Shown in pieces: positions 38,228 through 50,248 of a DNA stretch of 64,000 bases (within the stretch, counting starts at the first letter, position 1; each line of letters starts with the position of its first letter). Below the pieces are notes generated by a model. That model was not told the DNA's origin and made no database searches. It saw only the letters and a list, made by a program, of their open reading frames with translations. The DNA is from Granulibacter bethesdensis (GTDB lineage: Bacteria; Pseudomonadota; Alphaproteobacteria; Acetobacterales; Acetobacteraceae), in assembly GCF_001889525.1 (NCBI RefSeq), contig NZ_CP018192.1, positions 2,446,501-2,510,500 on the forward strand, read 5' to 3'. The position numbers and the translations under genes are program-made.

Positions 38228-39732
38228 TCGATTCTGCCGCAGCCTCTGCCCCTTACCCGTGGTTGAAGGACCGTTTCAACCGCATCGCCACGCTTCAGGA
38301 AGCCTCCAGCATGCTGGGCTGGGATGCCTCCGTCATGATGCCGCCGGGGGGTGCTGCGGCACGGGGTGATCAATTGGCCCTGCTCGCCGGGATGGCGCAC
38401 GAATTACTGGTCGATCCCGCCACAGGGGATGCGCTGGCATCCGCCGCCCGGACACCCCCTGCCGATCTGTGGGACCGACGCAACCTGCAACTGATGCAGC
38501 ATGCCCATATCCGCGCCACGGCCTTGCCGGGCGATCTGGTCATGGCCATCAGTCGAGCCTGCTCCTCCTGCGAGAAAATCTGGCGGGAGGCACGGGCGCA
38601 GAACGATTTCGCCAGCGTGCGTCCAGCGTTGGAGGAGGTGATCAACCTCACCCGTCAATCCGCGAACGCGCTGGCGCCCGTGCTGGGCCTGTCCCCGTAT
38701 GATGCGCTGATGGACGGGTTTCAGCAGGGAATCGGTGCCGCTGACGTGGCCCCGGTTTTCGCTGCCTACGAAACCTTCATCGCCGAGGCACTGCCCCGTG
38801 CGGAAGAACTTCAGCACAACCACCCGGCCCCTGTCCCGCTCGGCGGACCCTTTCCGGAAGCGGATCAGGAAAGCCTCTGTCGTTTTCTGGCGGAACGGGC
38901 GGGGCTGGATTTCACCAGAGCAAGGCTGGATCGCTCCACCCATCCTTTCTCCGGCGGTACGCATACCGATCTGCGCATCACCACCCGTTATGATACCGCC
39001 AATGTCGCATCAGCCATGATGGGGGTACTGCACGAAACGGGGCATGCGCTGTACGAAGCGGGACTGCCGGATGCGTGGAACAGGCAACCTGTCGGGGAAG
39101 CAGCCGGCATGGCCGCCCATGAAAGCCAGTCCCTGATCGTCGAGATGCAGGCCTGCCGTTCCGACCCTTACCTCTCCTGGCTCGGCCCGGTGTTACAAGA
39201 GCGGTTTGGCGGCAATGCGGACGCTTACAGCCCCGGCAATCTGGCAGCGCTCTGGCGGCGCGTGGAGCGGGGCTTCATCCGGGTCGATGCCGATGAAATG
39301 ACTTATCCGGCCCATGTCATCCTGCGATTCCGTCTGGAACAGGCGCTGATCGATGGCAGTCTGACTGTTGCCGATCTCCCCACCGCCTGGAATGAGGGGC
39401 TGAAAGCGCTCCTCGGCATCGTACCACCGGATGACAGACATGGCTGTTTGCAGGACATTCACTGGTATGATGGCGCGTTCGGCTATTTCCCCAGCTATAC
39501 GCTCGGGGCCATGGCCGCGGCGCAATTGATGGAAGCAGCCCGCGATGCCACGCCAGGACTGGATGAGGCGTTGGGGCGCGGCGATCTGTCACCGCTGATC
39601 GCGTGGCTGCGGACAGAGGTGCATGAACGCGGCAACCTGCTGGGTTTCAATGATCTGTTGCGCGCCGCGACCGGCAAGCCGCTTGATCCGGCGGCCTTTC
39701 TTACCCATCTGCGTCAACGCTACCTCGATTGA
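38224..39732 (+). CDS. M32-family carboxypeptidase (carboxypeptidase Taq type)
   Basis: Zinc metallocarboxypeptidase, cytosolic, 502 residues. The HEXXH motif is HETGHALYE near residue 266. Other family blocks are LGWDASVMMPPGG near 38, the DLRITTRYD stretch near 246 and HESQSLIVEMQ near 299. Four-base overlap with surf1 implies translational coupling to the oxidase assembly gene, although no functional link is known. Confidence 0.93.
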   Translation: MIDSAAASAPYPWLKDRFNRIATLQEASSMLGWDASVMMPPGGAAARGDQLALLAGMAHELLVDPATGDALASAARTPPADLWDRRNLQLMQHAHIRATALPGDLVMAISRACSSCEKIWREARAQNDFASVRPALEEVINLTRQSANALAPVLGLSPYDALMDGFQQGIGAADVAPVFAAYETFIAEALPRAEELQHNHPAPVPLGGPFPEADQESLCRFLAERAGLDFTRARLDRSTHPFSGGTHTDLRITTRYDTANVASAMMGVLHETGHALYEAGLPDAWNRQPVGEAAGMAAHESQSLIVEMQACRSDPYLSWLGPVLQERFGGNADAYSPGNLAALWRRVERGFIRVDADEMTYPAHVILRFRLEQALIDGSLTVADLPTAWNEGLKALLGIVPPDDRHGCLQDIHWYDGAFGYFPSYTLGAMAAAQLMEAARDATPGLDEALGRGDLSPLIAWLRTEVHERGNLLGFNDLLRAATGKPLDPAAFLTHLRQRYLD

Positions 39733-39824
39733 ACGCCTGCCAGAGCCTGCCCCGCGCTTCAGGCAGGGCGGCAAAGCCCGAAACCTCCCTTTTACCAGCC
39801 CTCGCACCGCCATAGATTGAATCC

Positions 39825-41273
39825 ATGCGTTATATCTCCACACGGGGCGACGCCCCGATCCGTAACTTCTCAGGCGTTCTGCTCGCCGGGCTTGCCGAGG
39901 ATGGCGGGTTGTATATGCCGGAATCCTGGCCGCAATTTTCCCCCGATGAGTGGCGCGCCATGCGTGGCCTGCCCTATCCGGATCTGGCGGCACGGATCAT
40001 TCAGCCTTTCGTCGGCGACTGCATCCCCACTGAAACCCTGCTGACGCTGTGCCGCAATGCCTATGCGGGCTTTACCCATCCGGCCATCGTGCCGCTGGTA
40101 CAGCTCGATCACGATGTCTATACGCAGGAGCTGTTTCACGGCCCGACCCTTGCGTTCAAGGATATGGCCATGCAGCTGCTGGGGCGGCTGTTCGATTACG
40201 TGCTGAGCCAGAGCGACCGCCGCATCACCATTGTCGGCGCAACCTCCGGCGATACCGGTTCCGCCGCTATTGAGGCCGTGCGGGGAAGGGACCGGGTGGA
40301 TATCGTCATCCTCCACCCCGAAGGCCGCACCAGCGCGGTGCAGCGGCGGCAGATGACCACCGCCATCGCCCCGAATATCGGCAATGTCGCCGTGCGCGGC
40401 ACGTTCGATGACTGCCAGGATCTGGTCAAGGCGATGTTTGCCGATGCCCCATTCCGGCAGGAAATGAGCCTGTCCGCCGTCAACTCCATCAACTGGGCGC
40501 GGATCGCAGCGCAGATTCCCTATTACGTCTACGCCGCTCTTCAACTCGGCGCACCGGACCGGGCGGTGGCGTTCAGCGTGCCGACCGGAAATTTCGGCAA
40601 TGTGCTGGCCGCTTATGCCGCCCATCGCATGGGGCTGCCTGTGGGCAGACTGGTTGTTGCTTCCAACCGTAACGACATTCTCTACCGCTTCCTGAGCGCG
40701 AACGACATGTCGGCGCGCCCGGTCGAGCCGAGCCTGTCGCCGAGCATGGATATTCAGGTCAGTTCCAATTTCGAACGGGTGCTGTTCGAATTGCTGGATC
40801 GTGATCCCGCCGCCACCGCCGCCACGATTCGCGCTTTCCGGGAAACAGGCCGCATGCCGGTGGCCGATGCCACATGGCAGAAGGCAAGATCCCTGTTTCA
40901 TGGCTTCCGCATGGACGACACGGATACGGAGGCAGCCATTCGCGCCTTGCGACAGGAAACCGGCTATCTGGCCGATCCGCATAGCGTCATCGGCATTGCA
41001 GCGGCACGGAGCCTGCGCAACGCTGGCCGCCTGTCGGCAACTGGTCCCGTCATCGCCATGGCGACGGCCCATCCGGCCAAATTCCCCGATGCGATGGAAC
41101 GCGCCACCGGTGAGCGCCCGGCCCTGCCCCCTCATCTGAGCGATCTGTACGATCGCGAGGAGCGGTTCACCGTCGCCGACAATAATCTGGCGGATATCGA
41201 GGCTCTGGTGCGCAACATCGCCCACCGTAATACAAGCCCGGCATCCTCCCCCGTAACCGGAGTGCCTGCCTGA
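39825..41273 (+). CDS. thrC: Threonine synthase
   Basis: PLP enzyme converting O-phosphohomoserine to threonine. MRYISTRGDAPIRNFSGVLLAGLAEDGGLY is the family N-terminus, and the PLP Lys is in HGPTLAFKDMAMQLLG near residue 113. The TSGDTGSAA phosphate-binding block and SVPTGNFGNVLAAY follow. 482 residues. Its stop overlaps the M16 peptidase start as TGATG; the thrC-M16 peptidase pairing, close to cox genes, is a known alphaproteobacterial arrangement. Confidence 0.95.
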   Translation: MRYISTRGDAPIRNFSGVLLAGLAEDGGLYMPESWPQFSPDEWRAMRGLPYPDLAARIIQPFVGDCIPTETLLTLCRNAYAGFTHPAIVPLVQLDHDVYTQELFHGPTLAFKDMAMQLLGRLFDYVLSQSDRRITIVGATSGDTGSAAIEAVRGRDRVDIVILHPEGRTSAVQRRQMTTAIAPNIGNVAVRGTFDDCQDLVKAMFADAPFRQEMSLSAVNSINWARIAAQIPYYVYAALQLGAPDRAVAFSVPTGNFGNVLAAYAAHRMGLPVGRLVVASNRNDILYRFLSANDMSARPVEPSLSPSMDIQVSSNFERVLFELLDRDPAATAATIRAFRETGRMPVADATWQKARSLFHGFRMDDTDTEAAIRALRQETGYLADPHSVIGIAAARSLRNAGRLSATGPVIAMATAHPAKFPDAMERATGERPALPPHLSDLYDREERFTVADNNLADIEALVRNIAHRNTSPASSPVTGVPA

Positions 41274-42553
41274 TGTCCGAAACGCTCGATGGGGGCGCGG
41301 TGCGCCTCACCCGCCTGCCATCCGGTCTGACCGTTGTGACCGAGCGCATGGAGCGGGTGGAAACAGTCTCGTTCGGGGCCTATGTCGGCGTCGGCACACG
41401 TCATGAAACCGCCGCGGAAAACGGCGTTTCCCACTTCCTCGAACACATGGCGTTCAAAGGCACGGAGCGCCGCAACGCCGCGCAGATCGCCGAGGAAATC
41501 GAGGCGGTCGGTGGCCATATCAACGCCTACACCGCCAGGGAACAGACCGCCTATTACGTCAAGGTTCTGAAGGAAAACACCGATCTCGCCGCCGATATCA
41601 TCGGCGATATCCTGACCCACTCCACCTTCGACGCGGCCGAATTCGAGCGTGAGCGGGGCGTGATTCTTCAGGAAATCGGTCAGGCCAACGATACGCCGGA
41701 TGACATCATCTTCGACCATTTTCAGGAAACAGCTTTCCCCGGTCAGCCGATGGGCCGCCCGACACTGGGAACCGAAACGATTATCCGCGGCCTGGAACGG
41801 GACGTGGTGGCCGGTTATATGCGGCGTCACTATGCGGCCTCCAACATGGTGGTCGCAGCGGCCGGCGCGCTGGAGCATGATCGTATCGTCGATCTGGTGC
41901 AGCAGCATTTCGCCGATCTGCCCGCCTCAACGGCGCTGGATGCCTCCCCCGCCGATTACAAAGGTGGAGAATTCCGGGAAAACCGCGATTTGGATCAGGT
42001 CCATATCGTGCTGGGCTTCCCCAGCGTGAGCTATGCCGATCCTGATTATTTCCCGACCATGCTGCTTTCCACCCTGCTGGGTGGCGGCATGTCATCGCGC
42101 CTGTTTCAGGAAATCCGTGAAAAGCGGGGGCTGGTGTACTCCGTCTATACGTTCAGCCTGCCTTTCCTGGATGGCGGCCTGTTCGGCATCTATGCCGGCA
42201 CGGGCGAACAGGAAGCGAAAGAACTGATCCCGGTCACGCTCGCCGAGCTGTTGCGCGTGCAGAACGACGTGACCGAGCAGGAGCTTCAGCGCGCCCGTGC
42301 GCAGGTGAAGGCCTCGGTGCTGATGTCACTGGAAAGCACCGGCAGCCGCTGTGAGCAGATTGCCCGCCAGTATCAGATTTTCGGCCGGCTGGTGCCAACC
42401 TCCGAAACCGTGGCGAAAATCGACGCCGTGACGCTGGACGATGTCCGGCGCGTAGCGGCCTCCCTGTTCCGCGCCAGTCCCACCCTGGCAACCCTTGGAC
42501 CAGCAGGCCATGTTCCTGATCTGACCCGTATCACTGGATCGCTGGCAGCATGA
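41273..42553 (+). CDS. M16-family zinc peptidase (mitochondrial-processing-peptidase-like)
   Basis: Metallopeptidase with the inverted zinc motif HFLEHMAFKGTERR near residue 54 (HXXEH) and the downstream Glu near 128 (ERGVILQEI). The C-terminal inactive-half block with KRGLVYSVYTF follows near 285. 426 residues, cytosolic by lack of a signal peptide. Overlaps thrC upstream and the PmbA gene downstream. Bacterial members of this group are the ancestors of mitochondrial processing peptidase; the substrate here is unknown. Confidence 0.92.
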   Translation: MSETLDGGAVRLTRLPSGLTVVTERMERVETVSFGAYVGVGTRHETAAENGVSHFLEHMAFKGTERRNAAQIAEEIEAVGGHINAYTAREQTAYYVKVLKENTDLAADIIGDILTHSTFDAAEFERERGVILQEIGQANDTPDDIIFDHFQETAFPGQPMGRPTLGTETIIRGLERDVVAGYMRRHYAASNMVVAAAGALEHDRIVDLVQQHFADLPASTALDASPADYKGGEFRENRDLDQVHIVLGFPSVSYADPDYFPTMLLSTLLGGGMSSRLFQEIREKRGLVYSVYTFSLPFLDGGLFGIYAGTGEQEAKELIPVTLAELLRVQNDVTEQELQRARAQVKASVLMSLESTGSRCEQIARQYQIFGRLVPTSETVAKIDAVTLDDVRRVAASLFRASPTLATLGPAGHVPDLTRITGSLAA

Positions 42554-43881
42554 GCACCTATCTGGATTTGATCGACCAGCTTCTGACCCACGCAAAACGG
42601 GCGGGCGCCGATGCCGCTGATGCGCTGATCGCGGCGGGAACCTCGCTCTCCGTCCATCGGCGTCTCGGGCAGACCGAGCATGTGGAACGCTCGGAGGGCC
42701 GGGATCTGGGGCTGCGCGTGCTGGTGGGGCAACGTTCGGCGGTCGTGTCCTCCAGCGCACTCGATCCATCCGGATTCGCACGGCTGGCGGAACAGGCTGT
42801 TGCCATGGCTCGCGTTGTGCCGGAAGACCCCTATCTCGGTCTGGGCGAGGTGTTTTCTCCAGCGGACGCCACCCTGCTTGATCTCTACGATCCGTCCGAG
42901 CCGGATGCCGATACACTTGGTGCACTGGCGGGTCGGGCCGAGGAAGCCGCGCTGGCCGTCAGCGGTGTTACGAATTCCGAAGGCTGCGAGGCTGGTTACG
43001 GCAAGACAGACATTGCCCTGGGTACCTCCGCCGGTTTTCGTGGCGCTTATGCCCGCACCAGCTTTTCTTTCTCCGCCACCGCTCTGGCTGGCACCGGGAC
43101 CGGAATGGAGCGGGATTACGATTACAGCACCGCCGTGCATTTCAACGATCTGGAGCAGCCGGAACTCATCGGCCGGACCGCCGGAGAAAAAGCCGTCGCC
43201 CGCCTCAATCCGGGCCGTGTGAAAACAGCGCGGATGCCGGTGATTTTCGATCCACGGGTTTCGAACGGGCTGATCGGTCATCTCTCCGGCGCCATCAATG
43301 GCGCCTCGGTGGCCCGTGGCGGCAGCTTTTTGCAGGATCGTCTGGGGCAGCGTCTGTTCCGCCCCGGCATTGTCATTCGTGACGATCCATCCCGCCGACG
43401 CGGATTGCGGTCCCGGCCTTTCGATGGAGAAGGCCAGCCCGTGCAGCCGCTGTCGGTGATTGAGGATGGTGTGCTGACAAGCTGGATTCTCGATCTGCGC
43501 AGCGCCCGCCAGCTTGGGCTGCATACCACCGGCCATGCCGCGCGTGGTACTGGCGGCGGCCCCTCCCCTGCGGTCAGCAATTTCTATCTGGAAGCCGGAA
43601 TGCTCAGCCCGATGGCGCTGATGGCCGATATCAGCGAGGGGCTGTACATCACTGAAACCATGGGGCCGGGCGTCAACCTGACCACCGGTGATTACAGCCG
43701 TGGCTGTGCCGGTTTCATGATCCGTAACGGCGCACTGGCCGAACCAGTGGCTGAAATCACCATTGCCGGGCATCTGCTCTCCATGTTTGCGGAGCTGACG
43801 CCGGCGGATGATCTGCGCTTCCGTGGCTCGGTCGATGCGCCGACGGTCCGTATCGACGGCATGATGGTCGCCGGAGCCTGA
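42550..43881 (+). CDS. pmbA: TldE/PmbA-family metalloprotease-like protein
   Basis: Member of the TldD/TldE pair that degrades small unfolded peptides and matures microcin-type peptides; TldE is the subunit without the catalytic motif. The N-terminus has DLIDQLLTHAKRAGADAADA, and the C-terminus the family-typical GVNLTTGDYSRGCAGFMIRNG near residue 378. 443 residues. It lacks an HEXXXH motif, as expected for TldE. A tldD gene is not in the window. Four-base overlap with the M16 gene. Confidence 0.9.
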   Translation: MSTYLDLIDQLLTHAKRAGADAADALIAAGTSLSVHRRLGQTEHVERSEGRDLGLRVLVGQRSAVVSSSALDPSGFARLAEQAVAMARVVPEDPYLGLGEVFSPADATLLDLYDPSEPDADTLGALAGRAEEAALAVSGVTNSEGCEAGYGKTDIALGTSAGFRGAYARTSFSFSATALAGTGTGMERDYDYSTAVHFNDLEQPELIGRTAGEKAVARLNPGRVKTARMPVIFDPRVSNGLIGHLSGAINGASVARGGSFLQDRLGQRLFRPGIVIRDDPSRRRGLRSRPFDGEGQPVQPLSVIEDGVLTSWILDLRSARQLGLHTTGHAARGTGGGPSPAVSNFYLEAGMLSPMALMADISEGLYITETMGPGVNLTTGDYSRGCAGFMIRNGALAEPVAEITIAGHLLSMFAELTPADDLRFRGSVDAPTVRIDGMMVAGA

Positions 43882-43981
43882 GAAAAAGCCCCTGTAATCC
43901 GGCTTTCATCATCATGTCGCCGCTACAGTTTCGAGGAAATGCCCCTATATAAGGGTCATGATGATTCGGAACGGACCTACG

Positions 43982-44935
43982 ATGCGCAAAGCTTTGCCGG
44001 TTTTTCTGGCCGCCACGCTGATCCTCTCACCTGTTCTGGCACAGGCGAGGGCCGGGGGAGGGTCGTCGATGGGCAGCAGGGGGAGCCGGACCTATTCCGC
44101 ACCCCGCTCCACCCCTGTGGCACCTTATGCCGCGCCGATGGAGCGCAGCTACACCGCACCCAGCCGCCCCTCCTATAACAGTCCTCCCGGCATGCCGCCC
44201 ATGCAGCCTGCCATGTCCCGGCGTTCCGCCTTCACCTCCGGCCTATTAGGCGGGCTGATCGGCGCGGGGATCGGCGGCTTGCTGATGGGCCATGGATTGT
44301 TCGGTGGGATCAGCGGGATCTTCGGTTTCTTCGGCCTGCTGTTGCAGATCTTCCTGATCGTGATGGTGGTCCGTTTCCTGTGGCGCCGCTTTGCGGGTGG
44401 CAATGCGCCCGCCATGGCACCCGCCATGACAGGCGCAGGGAGCGGATTTGCCAACCCGTTCACCAGCAATCAGGCTGATCGCGGCCAAATGGGGGGAGGA
44501 CAGATGGGGGGAGGACAGAGCAGTGTCCAGCCGATCCAGCTTTCTCAGGGAGATTACCAGCGTTTCGAATCGTTGCTGAAAGAGGTTCAGGCGGCCTGGA
44601 CCGATCGCAATCTTCAGCAGCTCGGCAGCATCAGTACGCCGGAAATGGTTGGTTACTTTAACGAGCAACTGACCGCCCTTGCCAGCCGCGGCCTGCATAA
44701 TACCGTTACCAACGTCACCTTGCAGAAGGGTGACCTGTCGGAAGCGTGGCGGGAAGGTGCGCTGGAATACGCGACCGTCGCGATGCGTTTCTCCATGCTT
44801 GACGTAACCTACGACTCAAGCGGTCGGGTGGTGGAGGGAGATGCTTCCCAGCTGCAGACAGCGACCGAGTTCTGGACCTTCGTGCGCAGCCCGGGTGGAC
44901 CATGGATTGTCTCTGCCATTCAACAGGCGCGATAA
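43982..44935 (+). CDS. Tim44-like domain membrane protein
   Basis: N-terminal signal-like segment (MRKALPVFLAATLILSPVLAQARA), a Ser/Pro/Arg-rich linker, two glycine-rich hydrophobic segments near residues 80-125, a Gly/Gln repeat near 170-182 (tandem 15-bp repeat at 44489-44518), then a Tim44-like domain from about 195 to the C-terminus. About 317 residues. ATG 43958 or 43961 would add eight or seven residues and follow an AAGGG site. Probably anchored in the inner membrane facing the periplasm; function unknown. Confidence 0.8.
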   Translation: MRKALPVFLAATLILSPVLAQARAGGGSSMGSRGSRTYSAPRSTPVAPYAAPMERSYTAPSRPSYNSPPGMPPMQPAMSRRSAFTSGLLGGLIGAGIGGLLMGHGLFGGISGIFGFFGLLLQIFLIVMVVRFLWRRFAGGNAPAMAPAMTGAGSGFANPFTSNQADRGQMGGGQMGGGQSSVQPIQLSQGDYQRFESLLKEVQAAWTDRNLQQLGSISTPEMVGYFNEQLTALASRGLHNTVTNVTLQKGDLSEAWREGALEYATVAMRFSMLDVTYDSSGRVVEGDASQLQTATEFWTFVRSPGGPWIVSAIQQAR

Positions 44936-44951
44936 CAGCGCGGAAACAAAG

Positions 44952-44983
44952 AAAAAAGCGCCCCGGCAAGGGCGCTTTTTTTT
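44952..44983. terminator. Bidirectional intrinsic terminator between Tim44-like and coxF genes
   Basis: AAAAAAGCGCCC-CGGCAA-GGGCGCTTTTTTTT: a symmetrical A/T-flanked stem that can stop transcription from both sides. It lies between the plus-strand Tim44-like gene and the minus-strand cox operon, which converge here. Confidence 0.92.
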
Positions 44984-45010
44984 ATCAGCCGGAGTGTTTT
45001 CCGCTTTCTG

Positions 45011-45211
45011 TCAGCCTGCCGGAGAAGCCATACCGGCAGGAACCTGGCCTGACTCATGCGGCGTCTGATGAGCGATCTTCACCATCGCCATCGCGTAAAA
45101 CAAAAACGACATACCAAACAGCACAATCAACATCGCCCGATTACGGCCACGCCGTTTCCGACGAAATTCATCAGACTGCTCCTGCGTCAGGCGCGGGGGG
45201 AAATTGACCAT
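45011..45211 (-). CDS. Small CoxF-like membrane protein
   Basis: 66-residue protein with a basic N-terminal half (QEQSDEFRRKRRGRNRAM) and one hydrophobic segment (LIVLFGMSFLFYAMAMV). In many alphaproteobacterial cox operons a small gene of this type follows ctaB and is called coxF. ATG 45211 leaves five bases after ctaB; a GTG at 45220 would overlap the ctaB stop by four bases. Last gene of the minus-strand cox operon; ctaG, often next, is absent. Confidence 0.75.
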   Translation of the reverse strand: MVNFPPRLTQEQSDEFRRKRRGRNRAMLIVLFGMSFLFYAMAMVKIAHQTPHESGQVPAGMASPAG

Positions 45212-45216
45212 ACCAA

Positions 45217-46170
45217 TCACACGAAACGATCAACAGCCAGCGCCAGAAACAGCACCGCCAGATAGATCAGAGAGTATTTGAACGCGGCACGGGCAGGCGC
45301 ATCCTTGGTCAGGCTCAACCCAGCCTCGTCCTGCTTGTCCCGCAGCACCCGCCAGCTCTGCACCAGAAAGCCGATGCTCAGCACGATGGCAGCCAGTCCG
45401 TAAACGCGTCCGGTATCACCCAGCGCCCAGGGCAGCACCGCGATCACTGACAGCAGCACAGTATAGGCCATGATATGCTGACGTGTTTTACGTGCCCCCG
45501 CCACCACCGGCAGCATCGGTACCCCAGCCCGCTCATAATCCATCTGCGCCCAGAGCGAGAGCGACCAGAAATGCGGGGGCGTCCAGAAAAAAACAATGGC
45601 GAACATCATCACCGGCATCAGATCAATCGTGCCGGTCACCGCCGCCCAGCCGATCACCGGCGGGAAGGCACCTGCGGCCCCCCCAATGACGATATTCTGA
45701 GGCGTGCTGCGCTTCAGCCACATCGTATAGATAACCGAATAGAAAAAGATCGCGAAGGCCAGCACCGCAGCGGCAACAACATTCGTTGCCAGCCACATCA
45801 CCAGCACCGATCCTACCGCCAGCACGATACCGTATCCCAAAGCCTCGCCCGGCTCGATCCGGCCTGCCGGAATCGGACGGTTTTTGGTCCGGCGCATCAC
45901 CGCGTCGATATCGCGGTCGTACCACATGTTGATCGCACCAGAGGCCCCGGTCGCAACCGCGATGCACAGGATCGCAATGGCACCCAGAACAGGATGCAGG
46001 GAGCCCGGGGCCACCAGCATGCCGATCAGCCCGGTAAATACGACCAGACTCATCACACGCGGCTTGAGCAGGGTCACCCAGTCCGCTGCCGAGGCCATGC
46101 CAGGCATTTGAGCGGAAAGCGGCAGAGAGGATACCTCCCTGCCGCCATTGACGAACGCACTGTCGCTCAT
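45217..46170 (-). CDS. ctaB: Protoheme IX farnesyltransferase (heme O synthase)
   Basis: UbiA-type membrane prenyltransferase that farnesylates protoheme for heme o/a. The family motif NMWYDRDIDAVMRRTKNRP is near residue 93, with about nine hydrophobic segments. The second Asp-rich region is in the DYERAGVPMLPVV loop. 317 residues from ATG 46170; the open frame continues another 12 codons into coxA. Needed for the heme a of the adjacent oxidase. Confidence 0.94.
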   Translation of the reverse strand: MSDSAFVNGGREVSSLPLSAQMPGMASAADWVTLLKPRVMSLVVFTGLIGMLVAPGSLHPVLGAIAILCIAVATGASGAINMWYDRDIDAVMRRTKNRPIPAGRIEPGEALGYGIVLAVGSVLVMWLATNVVAAAVLAFAIFFYSVIYTMWLKRSTPQNIVIGGAAGAFPPVIGWAAVTGTIDLMPVMMFAIVFFWTPPHFWSLSLWAQMDYERAGVPMLPVVAGARKTRQHIMAYTVLLSVIAVLPWALGDTGRVYGLAAIVLSIGFLVQSWRVLRDKQDEAGLSLTKDAPARAAFKYSLIYLAVLFLALAVDRFV

Positions 46171-46196
46171 ACGTCTTTCATCCGTCCCGAGGGAAC

Positions 46197-48748
<2,552 letters not shown>

Positions 48749-48880
48749 CCCGGTTCTGGAGGATACGGCCAGAGAGCCGTATCTTTGCGCCAATCGGCTA
48801 CAGGACTCCCCGCCCAAGATCAAGCGTTTGTCAGAAAAATGCCGCAGCTCCGTTGCTGAACGACAATTTATTACCGGAAA

Positions 48881-49591
48881 TCAGTCGTTTTGGAGCTGTA
48901 CAAGCGTAAAGATACCGAATGGTTGCACCGGCGTAATTTCCGCACGAGCGCGATCCTGTGGCGACAGAAGGGCCTCGAACGCGAAATCCGGATGCCAGCC
49001 CAGCGCATGGGAGGCAGGCGCCATGGCGCGTTCGATCCACCAACGCGGGCCTTTTTCCGCAGCGAAATGATTGACGAACAACAGCCAGCCACCAGGACGG
49101 ACCACACGGCGCATCTCTGCCATCAACTGTACCGGATGCGGCACAACTGAAGCGACAAACATCGCCACCGCAATATCAAAGGAATTATCCGCGAAGGACA
49201 TTGCCTCCGCATCCATTTCCAGCAGCGTCTCAACATGAGCAAGCTGCTGCTCACGCACACGTTCACGGCCTAACGCCAGCATGTCGGTTGAAAGATCAAT
49301 GCCGGTAATCCGCTTGTCCCGGCAATAGCGGGGCAGAGCAAGGCCCGTTCCAACCCCCACCTCCAGGACCTGCTGACCAGCTAGTCGGTTCACAGCCTCC
49401 ACAGCGCGGCGGCGACCATAGGCGGACACGCCGCCGAACACCGAGTCGTACACCTTTGCCCAGCGCCGGTAAGCATTTCTCACCGCATCCGCATTCAAGC
49501 TGGTATGGGGCACAGCCTGAGGGCCACGGGTATTCTCCGCCGCCCCGGAGCTAGAGGACGCATTCTGGGCAGATGTCTGCGGAATCTTCAT
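48881..49591 (-). CDS. pmtA: Phosphatidylethanolamine N-methyltransferase (PmtA-type)
   Basis: Soluble SAM methyltransferase that makes phosphatidylcholine from phosphatidylethanolamine. The block YDSVFGGVSAYGRRRAVEAV near residue 48, then VLEVGVGTGLALPRY (SAM motif I) near 75, and GIDLSTDML follow the Rhodobacter/Sinorhizobium PmtA pattern. 236 residues from ATG 49591; the frame is open 33 codons upstream. Transcribed as the cox genes are, but separated from coxB by about 130 bases. Confidence 0.82.
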   Translation of the reverse strand: MKIPQTSAQNASSSSGAAENTRGPQAVPHTSLNADAVRNAYRRWAKVYDSVFGGVSAYGRRRAVEAVNRLAGQQVLEVGVGTGLALPRYCRDKRITGIDLSTDMLALGRERVREQQLAHVETLLEMDAEAMSFADNSFDIAVAMFVASVVPHPVQLMAEMRRVVRPGGWLLFVNHFAAEKGPRWWIERAMAPASHALGWHPDFAFEALLSPQDRARAEITPVQPFGIFTLVQLQND

Positions 49592-49832
49592 ATGAGAGGT
49601 CGACAAGCGGTACCGCTCCGGATGTAAGCCACAAAAGTGCTGATGTGGGTAGGCGACACGCTGCAACTGCGCAAGCCCGAACAGAAACACTGCCCTCAGC
49701 CTCTCTGCCGGACGCCTCCCCTCTGACCCCTGTTACTCCGAAGACGCATGATGAGAGATCCGTCTGCCAATGCCCTCTGGCCAATACCCTGATCGCTGAC
49801 AGAACAAGACAGACGCGATCTACCCACCGCAA

Positions 49833-50042
49833 TCAGTCGGCGCGTGTCAGATTGACCGCAGCCGCACGGCCATTCTGTTGCTGCTCGATTTCGAAATCCA
49901 GTTGCTGGCCTTCATTCAGGCTCCGCAGCCCGGCTCTCTGAACCGCACTGATATGAACGAAAACATCTTTTTCACCCGTGGAGGGGGCAATAAAGCCGTA
50001 TCCTTTGGTCGGATTAAACCATTTGACCGTGCCGTGTAGCAT
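49833..50042 (-). CDS. Cold-shock domain protein (CspA family)
   Basis: Small RNA/ssDNA-binding protein of 69 residues. RNP1 is KGYGFIAP near residue 13 and RNP2 VFVHISAV near 27; the start [14 protein letters not shown] is typical. Chosen ATG 50042. Its 5' region of 206 bases contains a nested palindrome. A single-domain Csp; whether it is cold-induced cannot be told from sequence. Confidence 0.93.
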   Translation of the reverse strand: MLHGTVKWFNPTKGYGFIAPSTGEKDVFVHISAVQRAGLRSLNEGQQLDFEIEQQQNGRAAAVNLTRAD

Positions 50043-50081
50043 GGCGCGCTGCCTTTCTTTAGCCGGCGCCCGCACATGGAC

Positions 50082-50109
50082 CTGGCGCCGAAATTGACGT
50101 CAACGCCAG
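50082..50109. promoter_or_regulatory. Nested palindrome upstream of csp
   Basis: An outer inverted repeat CTGGCG (50082-50087) / CGCCAG (50104-50109) encloses the palindrome TTGACGTCAA (50094-50103). It sits 40-67 bases upstream of the csp start, so it may be an operator or a 5'-UTR hairpin. The rest of the gcrA-csp spacer shows no gene. Confidence 0.5.
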
Positions 50110-50248
50110 ACCGGAATTCTCCGAACCGACGCCATATTTTCCTCTTCGGCCAGACACGTTTCTATTGAACGCCTTCACCGGCCAGCGGAAACGATACGTC
50201 GGTCTCTCGGTATCTGCAACAATGATATGAGGTGATTTTTTCTGCCTA

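Noticed and set aside
39870-41225. Long minus-strand frame across thrC
   Set aside because: Antisense shadow of threonine synthase; no family motif or ribosome binding site.
44489-44518. Tandem 15-bp repeat that could suggest a CRISPR or VNTR
   Set aside because: Only two copies, in frame inside the Tim44-like gene and encoding a Gly/Gln/Met run; not a CRISPR.
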